Source: Phylloscopus collybita (taxonomy: Eukaryota; Chordata; Aves; Passeriformes; Phylloscopidae). Taken from it: 64,000 nt of DNA. Below, piece after piece: positions 25,801 to 37,800 of the stretch. Positions within the stretch are counted from its first letter, which is position 1; every line of letters begins with the position of its first letter. The position numbers and the translations under genes are program-made. The stretch lies in contig JAJNNQ010000040.1 of NCBI GenBank assembly GCA_027886175.1, positions 23,952,001 through 24,016,000 on the forward strand. Direction: 5' to 3'. The notes under the pieces were generated by a model that worked only from the letters and a program-made list of their open reading frames with translations, was not told the origin of the DNA and searched no databases.

Positions 25801-28800
25801 TTTGAATGAGGTTCAAACTTAAACTGGTACAATAAAATGAATCACAGTGCATAGACCAGGTCAGAGGATGCTTGTGACGTAGGGTGCAAATTAGAGTCTT
25901 GTAATGTGACTTTGTGTTGGAAGTCCAAATAAAAGCTTTGAGCAAAATTTATTTTCTAGATTCTTATCTAGACTCTGCTATTCACCCTAATAAAACTGCC
26001 ATAGTTTTGTTAGCATCTTGTCCACTGTAGCCTTGTTGCCTACAAAATCGGGTAAATTCCTTTCACAACACTCTATCTGCCTGCCTTTTAAACAGCTCAA
26101 GTGCTATAAACTGGGCTGGAAAGCTGGATATAAGTCTATGGAAAATGCTGTGTATATTACAGAATGCTTTCTATAGAAGGGCCTGTTGTTATAGAACAGA
26201 ACCTTCCTTTTATACTGTTTTTATATTTATCGAATTTCTGGTTTTGTGCTGTTGTGTTCTGAGCTTGCTTATTATTGTCAAGGAATGTCTAAAATAGAAA
26301 TGGAGCTAAAGTCATAATACCTTACTGATGTGACTGCATACTGTTGTCTCATTAAATTTCCTTCAGTACATCTCTTTATAAAGTTTGTGGAATGAGCAAG
26401 TTGGATTTTATGATTTGGCAGTTTTAGTGGAAAATCTCTGCTTGAATTTGTTTGGTTCCCATTTGGATAACAAAATAAAAGCTTGGTGCAATTGCTGTTA
26501 ACATGTGAGCAGCTAATGTTTCTAAAATTAATTTCTGTAGATAATAGAGATTTGTGTAATTTTAGCTGGATCAAGAAAGAGCTCAGATTGAAGAAGTTTT
26601 ACAGAGAGGAGGGGAGTTGCTCCAGCAGCCTATGGAGGACCACAGGAGAGAGAAGATCCGCCTACAGTTGTTGCTTCTGCAGAAAAAGTACAGTAGTGTT
26701 CAGGTACAGTTATCATAGTTACTACAGCTCGTTTATCAATTTTCCCTTTTATTGCACTTACAACCTGTAATCCATATTTTATAACTTGTGACTTTCTCAG
26801 CATACATGATTCTCTGGGAGAGAGTTAAATGTATGTGCACACAATCTGAGTCTCTGAATCTTCGCAATTCCAAAATATGAGTTTTCCCATTTCTAGGTTT
26901 TGGGGGAATGGTTTTAATTTTTAAAATCCTTTTCACAGCTTCACAGTGGGTCACCCTATGTATTTACCCAGATAGGTGCATCGAGTTGTGCATTTGCTTC
27001 ACCTGTCTTTGCTGGACCTTGAACAGAGGTTTATCTCCACCACCAGGCTGTGTGAAGAGTGACTACGTATACACATGTACACAAACATACTGACCTCTCA
27101 GCATAAGCCCTTTCTGTGATCGAGCCTGCTCCCAAATTCCTCTTCCTTCCCATAGAGAGTATTAGCAGTAACACCAGACTGCAGCATGTTGTGGTGCTTG
27201 CATACACATGCTGTGTTAAAAATGGTTTTGTCTAGAACAAAGATGCTCCTTTTAGCTCACCTGTTTGAATGAGAGTTGGCAAGCTGAGGTGTAGTTCAAA
27301 GGTGCAGGGCAAGATCCTCAGAGGCAGGCTTTGATTACATGTCTATGCAGATAAAGAGAATATAGCTATTACAAAAATAAACTAGTACTATTGCATATTT
27401 TGGAATTCGCTCCTTTGAATGAATCCCTCAAGTATTTTTGTTTTTCAAATGAGTAAGACCTATTCTGTTCACTGCTTCCCTCTTTTTACACCATATTTTC
27501 CTAATACACTGGCTTGTAGGAGTGCAGGTCATTTCAAAGGAGGCAGGCGGTGGAACTCTCTCCAATGTTTTCCCAGTATAAGAAGGAACATGATAGTCTA
27601 ATGAAGTGGCTGAATGAGGCTGAGGACCGTCTGTCAGGGCTGCAAGGTGTGGAGGATGAACAAAAACTGCAGGTAAATGAGGCTTCTGTTTCTAAGAGCA
27701 AACAGTTAATGGTGTGTATGAACTTTAGAGATTCATACACTAGAGTTTAATCTAGTCTAGTGATCTTCTTTGGACACCTCTGCGGAAAGAACTGTTTCAA
27801 AATGACAGCATTCATTTTTTGTTAGGAAATTATCAGCATATTCTAGTTTGGGATTTCTACATAGTCATCATAGATCCAAAAAATCTCATCCTTCAGGCCC
27901 AAGCCTTAGACCATGATCTGGGCAGGGGGCCTGATTCGGTACAGTTTGTCTTGCCAGTCTTGATCCAGGGTTACACTTAACCCTTTTAAAAGACTCTTAA
28001 CTCAAACAGCCTATGAGTTTGGTGCAGATGTGATAAAAGCCTTGTTTGAGGCTTAAATCCAGTGCCTCTGCATTCTGTGGTCAACGTATTGTAACTACTC
28101 TGCTGTCTTTTCCTGCCTCAAGTGCTTAGAGAGGGATAACTGCCCTCATGTAATGGATATTACTGTACACAATGAATGGTAATAAAACAGACAAAGGTTG
28201 AAGTATTTCTGATAATGTGTGTTGTGGGTCTTGACAAACAATTTTGCAACTGATGTCAGGGTCTGATAAAACTTACTGCCTGGAAGGTTGTATGTCTTAA
28301 TTGTTGAGGATACAGATTTTTTTTTTGATTGCTTTTGTTGTGGATTTTTTTTTGTTCATGTTTTTAAATCTCTTATTTCTCGTCTCCATCCTTAAAAACA
28401 CTTTGTGTTTTTGTGGTAATTACATTAATATTTGAGGCAATAACAGTGAAGAACCTTGTAATTTCTTGAACTAGCTTGAGTGCTTGACAGATTTGTCAAG
28501 GACTTTTCAATTTCTGCATATAAAACTTTGTCATTAACATCTATCAATCTTTTTGACTGCTCTGTAACTTTTTTAACCCAGAACCAATAACCTTGGAGGC
28601 AGGGATAACATGCTCTGGCTCCCTGTGAGACTCACACCACAAATTCACAATGTGGTGCTCTTTGTTCACAGCTAGTGCTGTGTGGCTTTGGCTGCCCGTG
28701 ATAGATGGTCTGTCCTTTGTCACACAGGCCATTCAGTACCAACTTTTACATCTGCTGCTCTTTAGAAAGACTGTTTCACATTATAAGGTTCCCATGCAGA

Positions 28801-31800
28801 GTTGGGCAGCAAAGACAGCCCCGGGTCTGTGGAAGAGTCTGACATCTGACTGCTCTCTTGGGTGTCCAGCAGTCTCTTCGGGTGACATAAGCTCCTTGGG
28901 ACCTGACTGGTGCCGTGGAATTTTTTTGAAGGGAGTGGGGATCCATACGTATTTTAAAGTAAAACAACATTATTCAGCTTTTCTGTTTGACCATCAGATG
29001 CTTTGAATGAATCAATTGCTGGACAGAAATGGAAAAATGGTGCACCTGCATGGCTCTTTGCTAGTGGGGGCAGTCAGGCCTCATACTGGTCCTCCTTGTC
29101 ACTGTTGGTCTCACTGCAGATTGACTGATCTTCTCTAAGGAAGATACTTTTTCTTGTAAAGCCCTTTTCTTAAAGGGATGTACTGCAGCTAATCCCTGCT
29201 ACTGCTAGATCCATTCCTGGATTAGTGAATCTGGTTGCTGAATGTAGAATGTCATGTCAATATAGATTACCGTGGCAATTACAATAGACTGTTGATGGAG
29301 AAACATTATCCTTGCTCAGGTTAGCTGGACTGTCAGAAAGGGTCCACAGCAGTTTTCATTACTGGTGTGTAACTTGGAAATTCAAACTACTGCTTTTGCT
29401 TCATGTACCTGTTCCTCTGGATTTCTGATGTTTGAGTGCTAAGGCAGCTTGTCTCAAGTGGTCTTATTTTACTTTTACGGCTTGTTCTTTCACTGGCTCT
29501 ACTAATCAATCTTGAACACCAAAAATGGTGTGAGACCCTAACGTTGCTAAAGAGAGAAATAGTCTTCCTAAATATCATCATTTTAGATAATCACTGTTGC
29601 TTCAGAATTTTCTTGGAGCCACCAGACTTGAAAATTGCAGTGCTTGTTGCTCATTGCAGTTTAGGACTGAGAAGCACTAAATGAGTTCTTGACCTGCTGG
29701 TGTGCAGGTGGCTTAAGCCCTCACCTTGATGTAAGGAAGCTGTAGTGGGCAGAGAAAGAGAAACTGCAGTTTGATGTGAACAAAACAGGGAAGGAAAGGA
29801 AGTTTTCAGCTGCTGAGCTGGGGAGTAGACTTCAATTGAGCTTTTATGTAATACATTATTTATGCTTTTGTAAGTAAGTGTGGGGGAGAGGACTCATTTA
29901 TGGTGCTTGAAGGTCATATCTATATATTGATTTGCTGGAAGTAGCTGGATCATAAATATTCCTCATCATTTATGCTTCTAGGGATTATGGAGTTAAAATA
30001 CCTCTGAAATATTGGTAACCCTTCTGCATAGTAGGCACTTTTGAGTAAGCCTTGTTTTGCCACAGATCCATTAGCAAGAAAAGCCTGCACTGGAAGTCTG
30101 CATCTCCTAGAGGTCCTTCTTTTATAGTAGTGCTTTAGTATTTGTTTAAATTGGGCAGTTCTGCCTTTGTTCAAAATGAGGGAAATGAAAAAATTTAACC
30201 TTAAATTACAGAGGTAATTAGTTGCCTGAATTCCTGAGAGATTTTCCCAGATTTTAGGGATTTGTTTTGAAATGAAAATGGTAATTTTGCAGATGGTAAA
30301 TGAATATGAAGTTGCAGGCACAGTGCATTTTTTCCTGTAAACGGAAGCAGGCATCATCTTGAAGGCTTTTGAAGTATTACTTCTGTAATAAAGAGAACTT
30401 ACTTGTTTTTCTAGTATGCTTTTTATAGGAAAGGTTCTGGATTACTTAAATACGAACAATCGTTTTCTGGTTGCATTGATTAAATGGGCTTCGGAGAACC
30501 TTTTTTTAGAAAACTGGCTCTGAAATATCTTGAGATTTAAAAACTGGCTTATATAGTTAAACATCCAAGGAAGTAAATGATTTAATGTTATGTCATTGTC
30601 TAGGGCAGTATTTTCTAAAATGCACTTGGAAGCAAGTTGAGTTGAATCATTGGTAGATTTTGTTTCAACATGTATTTAAGTGTAAAAGGGGAGAGGGGGG
30701 AAAATCTGAAACCAAATTCTGAATTGCAGGTTGAACAGTATGCTGAGTATAGGAGGAAATAACTTTTTATTTGTCCTCCAAATTACAGCATTTTTTTAGC
30801 AGCTCTTACTGAGTGGCCTTATTTATAGAATGTTCAGTAATAACTGAGTATTCCCCTTATTCCCCCAATCATTTGCTTTTGCCAGTATTTAAAGAGAGAG
30901 CAAATTTATTGAGCATGCTCTATCAATACTGAAATTAAAGTAAAAAAGGACTATTAAGGTATCCAGTCAGATTTTCTCTTAAATAATCTCAGATTGACTT
31001 TTTGTTTGTGTATGCTTAAGAAAAATCATGAGAGGACTGAGCACTGCTCCTATAAAGACAGACTGAGAAGGGTCTTTTAACCTGGAGAAGAGAGCGCTCT
31101 GGGGAGATGGGAGATTCTTTAGCAGCCTCCCAGTACATACAGAAAAGCTGGAGGGGATTTTTTACAAAGGCATGGAGTAATAAAACAAGAGGCAATGGCC
31201 TTGATCTGTAAGAGGGTAGGTTTAGATTAGACATTAGGAAGGAATTCTTCACTGTGAGGGTGGTGAGGCACCCTGAACAGGTTGCCCAGAGAAACTCTAC
31301 ATTCCTTATCCCTGGAAGTCTTCTAGTCCAGGTTTGATGAGGCTCTGTGCAACCTGATGTAGTGGAAGGTTGAAATGAGTTGAAATGAGATGATCTTTAC
31401 ATGGTTGCTTTCCAACCTAAACCATTTTGATTCTATGAAAAGAGTTAGCTTACTTGAGGTTTTCTTTTCCTTAATAAAACAAACAAACAAAACCACAAAC
31501 AAAACAAAAACAAACAAACAAAAAACCACCCCCCAAAGAACAACCCACCAAGAAAACCGCCCAAAAACCAAACCAACAACAACAAAAATAAAAACAAAAA
31601 ACAGAACCAAGAAACCAAAACCAACTTTTGTGATATTTAGGTATTTGTCAGGTAACTGTGAGAGAGTTATATAAAACTCCTATTTTTTAGCATATTATGC
31701 TTCATTTTAGAAGCTTCCAGTCTGCAATGCAAGGTAGAGAACAACTGAACAATTAAAACTGCTGTACAAAAGCACTAATGCATTTAAAGCACTTATGTGT

Positions 31801-34800
31801 GTTCACCTTTAAGAATCAGGGTTGTGAGAAGAGGAAGCATCTCAGTGATGGGAGGCAGCTGGAGGAGATTAGCAAGAAGGTGTACTCTGGAGGAGCAGCA
31901 TCAGGAGGAATTCCCTGCTTAGCAGGGAAGTAACCTGGCCCAGAGTGGTGTTACTGGGAAAGCAGGAAGTTTCAGAACGTGTCAGTGCATAAGTATAGAA
32001 CAAGTTTGCTGTGTCAACACGTGCTGTTTTAAATCTTGTGTTTTTTGTAATGAGAGATAAAGCAGTGTGTGGGAAGTAGAAACATAGTAAAGCCCAGTGA
32101 CCTATTCATGTGGGTGAAGTCTTGATCCTGAAGTCTTGAAGTCTTGTTGTTTGTGTGAGAATGGGATTTTTGGAATGAATGGGAGTTGGAGGAAACACCT
32201 TGTGGAGATGTTGCAGATGGCTGTGCCTTCCCCCTTGTGGAGGGCATCCTGGTGTTTTTTCTTACTTTGACTCGTTTCATATTGTTAGGGAAAACATACT
32301 TCCAGTTTCACACTGTCTGATTTCTTAGGAACTGGGGCCCTTTCCTTCTACAGGACAACCATACACAAGACACAGTGGTATGTCTTAGACAGCAGTACCC
32401 TTCCCATTGCTTGGAGTTTTAATCAAGAATAATACAGAGTCATTTTGAAGCGTGATATCTACTGTTTTCTAACTGTTAAAATAAAGAAATTGCCCTGTAC
32501 AGGACTTGCAGCTTTCTGAATTTATGTAATCTTGCTAAAAAGGCATTTGTTTTCTCTTCTAATGTAGAAAAGTAATTATGAATATAGTTTATTGATTTAG
32601 GATCTTCTCATAAAATTGGTTGTTGTTTGAAATATAAAATGATTTTTTCATGTTTTTAGGCAATCCCTGTCCAGCAGAGGTTAAAAGGTCAATTTGCTAC
32701 AGGAATTAGGACCTTGCCTATCTCAGCTGAGTACTTGGTTGAAATCAACAAAGTTCTGCTGGCCATGGCTGATGTTGAACTGCTGCTGAATGCACCAGAG
32801 CTGAATACTGGCATCTATGAGGATTTTTCAGCTCAGGAAGATGCACTGAAGGTACTTCATGCCTAAGTGTTATATTCAGAGTGGAGAAAGGAAACAGCAG
32901 AAGAAAGGACAGCACCTTTACAACAGTATTGCTCTATTTATGGTTTTGCTTGGTATATACAGGATCAATATGCATTGAAAAATAAAAAATGACAGTTCTG
33001 TTAGCTAACTTTTTATCTATGCATAATCTGGATAGATTGTAGCAACATGAAAACTGGGTGGGAGGTTGAGGGAGTAAGGTTTGTAGACACTTGTATTTTT
33101 CATCATACATAACAGTCTACATAACACTTTGTAAAATGCTAAAGCCAGTCTCCTTACATTCCTGCTTGATAGCCTTAGTAGAGCTGCTGTTCTTAGGTTA
33201 TGTGAAAACAATTGCTAAACAAATGGGAAAAGGAGAGTGATTCTTGACTTTTCATGAAGCTATGTATGAGGCCACAAAATGATGGTTCCTGTTCTGATGA
33301 TCGAAACAGCAATATTTTTTCAGTTTTAAGCTCCTCCTTCTTAGTGTCTACCAATGGATTTAGCTGTGTGACTAATAGTGAGAAAATAGTTAGGGACCTG
33401 GCCTTTTTCAAAAAGAGATGAAGAAATGATGTTTGAAAATACTGAAACCTGCTGTCAAATATGAGCTGAGTGTGGAGAAGTCTGATTCCATGTTAATTCT
33501 GAGCATACAAAAGGGTGTGAACAAATTCCCTCAGAAAACATCCATTGGAGTTGGGAATTACACATGGCATGGTGCAGTGTAGGTGCACCTCTCTGGATTG
33601 GGAATCATGTGTCATATCTGAGGTGTAGTTGACCTTTGCTTCTCAAGAGCTAGATTAGCTGTTTCTGCAGCTTCTATATAGGTACTTTAAAAGCTTTTCA
33701 GGATTCCAGTCTACTTTCCTGACATGCTTTTCTTTCTCCTGTGTACATGCTTCCATATCTCATGTTTCTTTTTGTTTTACATAGTTTATAAAAGCAAATA
33801 TGGGAATGGTGCCAGCCTTTGACAAAGGGGGCAACCCTTTTTTGTTTTGTTGATGAAATTCTCTTATCCCTGCTTACGCTGATTCTGTGCTGCCTTGAGT
33901 GCAGTTAGAAGTGTTTACGTTAAGATGGGTTTAAAATACTTCATATTGGTGCAGGTGTCTCATCTGATTTTGAAGTTTTGGTATATTCTAAGGATGTTTT
34001 CAGAAATAGCAAATAGCAGAGAATAGAATTTTTAGAAGCATTACTGTTTTAAATTCAAAAAGATAAGTAAATTCCACTGTCTGCATGGACTGTTTGTCTT
34101 CCGAATACCAAGACAGTCTTAGAGCAGTGTCTGGTTTGAAGGAATTTTCACATCATAGTTCAATGGTATTTGAAACTGATTCCTTTAACTTTGTCATTTA
34201 AATCTAAAACCTTTATGCAGCCTTATGCTTTTGCAGCTCTGTGTTATGGGAGGTTACATGAAGCATGAAGAAGTTGCATTTTGTGGTCCATTTTTTACAT
34301 GGGGAAAGAGTGTGTATAGCATCTTCATGACATGGGCAGATTTGCTTAATAATGAAGATACCGTTGTTTTGAGAAGTATGGTGTGCCCCTTTACCTTGGG
34401 AACAAATTGGATGTATATGAAATATTTCATCCTTTTCATAAAAACCTGAGAAGGACACATGCTTAAAGGCTATGATAAACTGTTCAGTTCAGTTGCTAAA
34501 ACTAATTTAAACTGTAAACTGCTGATACTGGTGGTCATGGTCTCATTGCAGATGCTGATTTTTGGAAAAAAAATTTGAAAATATAATTTTTTTTGTATTT
34601 TTCTTTTATTTCCTGCTGGTATTGACTTTACTAATGACTTGTGCCATTATTGTGCTTGCAGAACATAAAAGATATTTTGGATAAACTTGGGGATCAAATT
34701 GCAGTAATACATGAAAAGCAGCCTGATGTTATATTGGAAGCATCTGGACCTGAAGCAATACAAATAGGAGATGCACTAACCCAGCTGAATGCAGAGTGGG

Positions 34801-37800
34801 ACAGAATTAATAGAATGTACAATGATCGTAAGTGGTAAGTCAAGCATGATTGGTCTCTGTGGCTGTGTGGTAGATACTTTATGTACATGTTTCTGTAAGT
34901 GTTTTTCAAATGTACCTTAATGATGAAGATGAGTTTGGGAGGTATCAGTTTTAATATGTTGGCATTACAAAATAATTGCCAGAATTATTGAATGTTGAAA
35001 CCATTAACATGAAAATCAATGTTTGGCTGCTTTTATGAAGCTCGTTGTTTGTACTTTGAGATAGAAGGGTTTGTTTATAGAACATAAAATTTTGATTTTG
35101 TAAAGATATTGCAAAGCAAAGTTCTAGAAGAATAATGTTGAATAGGACATCTTTTAACAAAGAATTCAAGGCTGATTTTTTGATTTTTGAAGAAAGGATG
35201 CAGTTTGAAAGAAGGGGGTCTTTAAAATACAGCACCTATGACAGTTGTCAATAATATTTGTTGTAAGTACTTGAAGATGAGAGACTACCTGATGAGAAAA
35301 CTTTGTTTTTAGGAAAAGACAAAAAATACGTGTTTCTAATTTCCTTGCCACAAATAGGTATAATTTCACTTGGGCAAAAAGTTTGATTTCTCTCCACCCG
35401 TTATAGAAGAGACATTAAACTTTTTACCTCATATGAATCACTTTTTAATCTTTAAGCACCAACTCAGTATCACTTAGACAATCCTGGAAAAGCGTATTAG
35501 ATGAGTATTTTAAGTTGGAATTTGTGAGAGAGTCCAAGTACATGTTCAGACAGTTACCACTAGGCTGAAGGTGCCCACACTGCAAGCAGCAGTGGACATT
35601 GAGATTGCTGCTATGCAAGAAAACCTCTTAATGACTAAAAATTATTCTATGAAATTTAAAATGAAATGCAAAGGCTTATACTGTAGTTAAGTTGCTTTTA
35701 CGGTATTTCCTTTTTAATGATGATGTAAGGTGATGTGGAAGTTTTGTAGAGCACAAAGTATGCATAACCATATTTACTTGCTTTGTAGCACCAGAAATCT
35801 TGTATCAAACACATGTGGTAGTACATTTTGAATAGATGTTCTTGGCAAGAGTGAGTATTACATAAGCAGATGTTTCCAACTCTTTCTCAGAGATATATGC
35901 GTAGGATATAAAAATCAGTCAGTGGTATCATCTGAATAGAGACTTCCAGAAATTCCGAGCCCTTGGCTCAGTTGAAGGATCGAGATTTCTAATAACTCAG
36001 CAGGCCATGTCTTTTCACCGTGGGTTCTTTAATTAGAAAATGGTGAAGCCAGCTATGTACAACATTCTGTGCTCTTGCTGGGTGCTCGTGGTCACCTGCT
36101 GTACTTGGAGACAACTGCTCCAGAATCTGGTGCCCATCCATATTTATATGCCTATAGCTATTTTATTGCCCTCATAGATACTGTAGGCACCAAGCATTAG
36201 TTATGCTTTTTTTTTCACTTGTAAGTTACTTGAAGAGCTTGAACTAATGTTAACATTTTGTAAGTATGAGTACAATTTAATTTTCTACTCAAATTTGCTT
36301 TGATTAAGTAGCCAGGGCTAACCAGAAACCTGGTCTTCTTATTGAAAAGGTAAGTGTATCAAAGAGTAAGTTCAGTGTTTATGAATAACTGGCAAAATGC
36401 AACAGACTGCCTCTTCAGTCACTTTGCTGATACATGTTAATCTCGAACTTCATAAAGTTTGTAAAGCTCTGCATATTAATGAGAATAATATTGGGCTTCA
36501 TTTTCATACAGAAAGGGACTACTGGACCACTAATTTAGATAAATGATATGTAGCATCATAAGTATACAAAATGCTGCAATTTTAATAGAAGCATGCTCTT
36601 TGATCAATGAAGACACTATTATTTGCAATATTAAAATGGCATTAGTATTTTTATACCCTTTCTGTTACAAAGAAGATTCCTTAGCCAAGTTTAATCTTGC
36701 TTTTTCTAGTGTTGCAATAAGTGCTGGATGACTATCTCCTTAATCATCTTTGGCTTTTTTCTATTTCTGGAGTGGGTGGAGATTTTGACAAAATTAGAAG
36801 CAGCAGCATCTGAAGCCTCTGGCAAAAGATTGACTTAGTTTTCAGAGGTAGTACAGATTTTGTGATTGAATGCCATCTAAGTAGTTAAACCTTTGTTAAA
36901 TGCTCTGATGAAGCCAGGCACAAGTTGAATTAAACTTTACTTAGCAAAGCTCCTAAGTAGTCAACTAAATCCAGCTGACTACAGTTTAACGTGTAGAGTA
37001 AAATGTGTGTGTTTTGTATTTATATATGATCTTAGTGCTTTGAACTGTTTGTAACAGTGCTGGTTTGAGAGGTCTGCTCCTTTTGCTGTGGGTTTTCTCC
37101 AAGTCATGGAAGTGTAGATGACTTGGGAATGAGATGTGGTTTGGAAGCAGTGGATTCCTGCAGAGGAGGCAAATGATAGCCAAGTTTTGGTGCAATAGTC
37201 ACAGGAATTTGGTACTTTTAGCTTTCAGATGAGTCAGTCTGTTGGGAAGTAGCAGCACATGCATCTGACTCAAAAGTGGAGTGAAACTTTGCTTATTGCT
37301 CAAAATACTGATGGAGCTGTAGTCTTAAAACAGAAATGGCACAAGTTAAAGCTTTGTATCTCATTGTTCTCTGAAGTTTTAAAATTTTCGATTATGAAAA
37401 AGTCATGTGGTCAAAACTCCCTCAAAAACTTTAAATTTTAAGGAAGCCTGTAAAACCTTCTTTTACGCTATTTTAAGTACTTGGAATTTATCTCCTCATT
37501 AAATGTGGAATGAGTTACTGTCATGAAAACATATGCTTAGACTTAAAAATGGGGTCAGTGTACAAGTAGGTCTAGGGTATCAAGGTATGTGCTGAAACTG
37601 AAATGGTAAAACTAGGAGATAAGGTTAGAAAAATTGAAGTGGAAATTTTTAAGATTTCTTTACTGGAATTGGCTAATAATAATAACAATGAACAAGCCCT
37701 GTATATGTCAAGAAATATGAATCTTTTGTAAATGAGATTTAATTTTGATGAAATTAATATCACTAAGGACTCTTGGATTGTTGACTTTAATTAGTGAAAA

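Larger units (their letters stand above)
24450..27519 (+). other. UTRN: Introns 36-39 (between exons 36 and 40)
   Basis: Intron 36 (24450-24598) is only 149 bp, the shortest in the window. The others are 24770-25312, 25463-26565 and 26704-27519. No mobile element or extra exon was recognised in any of them. Confidence 0.8.
27673..32659 (+). other. UTRN: Intron between exons 40 and 42
   Basis: At 5.0 kb, it contains a CR1 3' end (31016-31439), an A/C tract (31477-31625) and a decayed exon 41 candidate (31814-31992). A 135-codon minus-strand open frame at 29950-30357 has no recognisable motif and is of a length expected by chance. Confidence 0.85.

Noticed and set aside
29950..30357. 135-codon minus-strand open frame
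   Set aside because: No recognisable motif and no splice or promoter context. A frame of this length is expected by chance in a window this size.
31323..31610. Minus-strand Val/Phe/Gly-rich frame of 95 codons
   Set aside because: It is the complement of the A/C low-complexity tract and CR1 tail.
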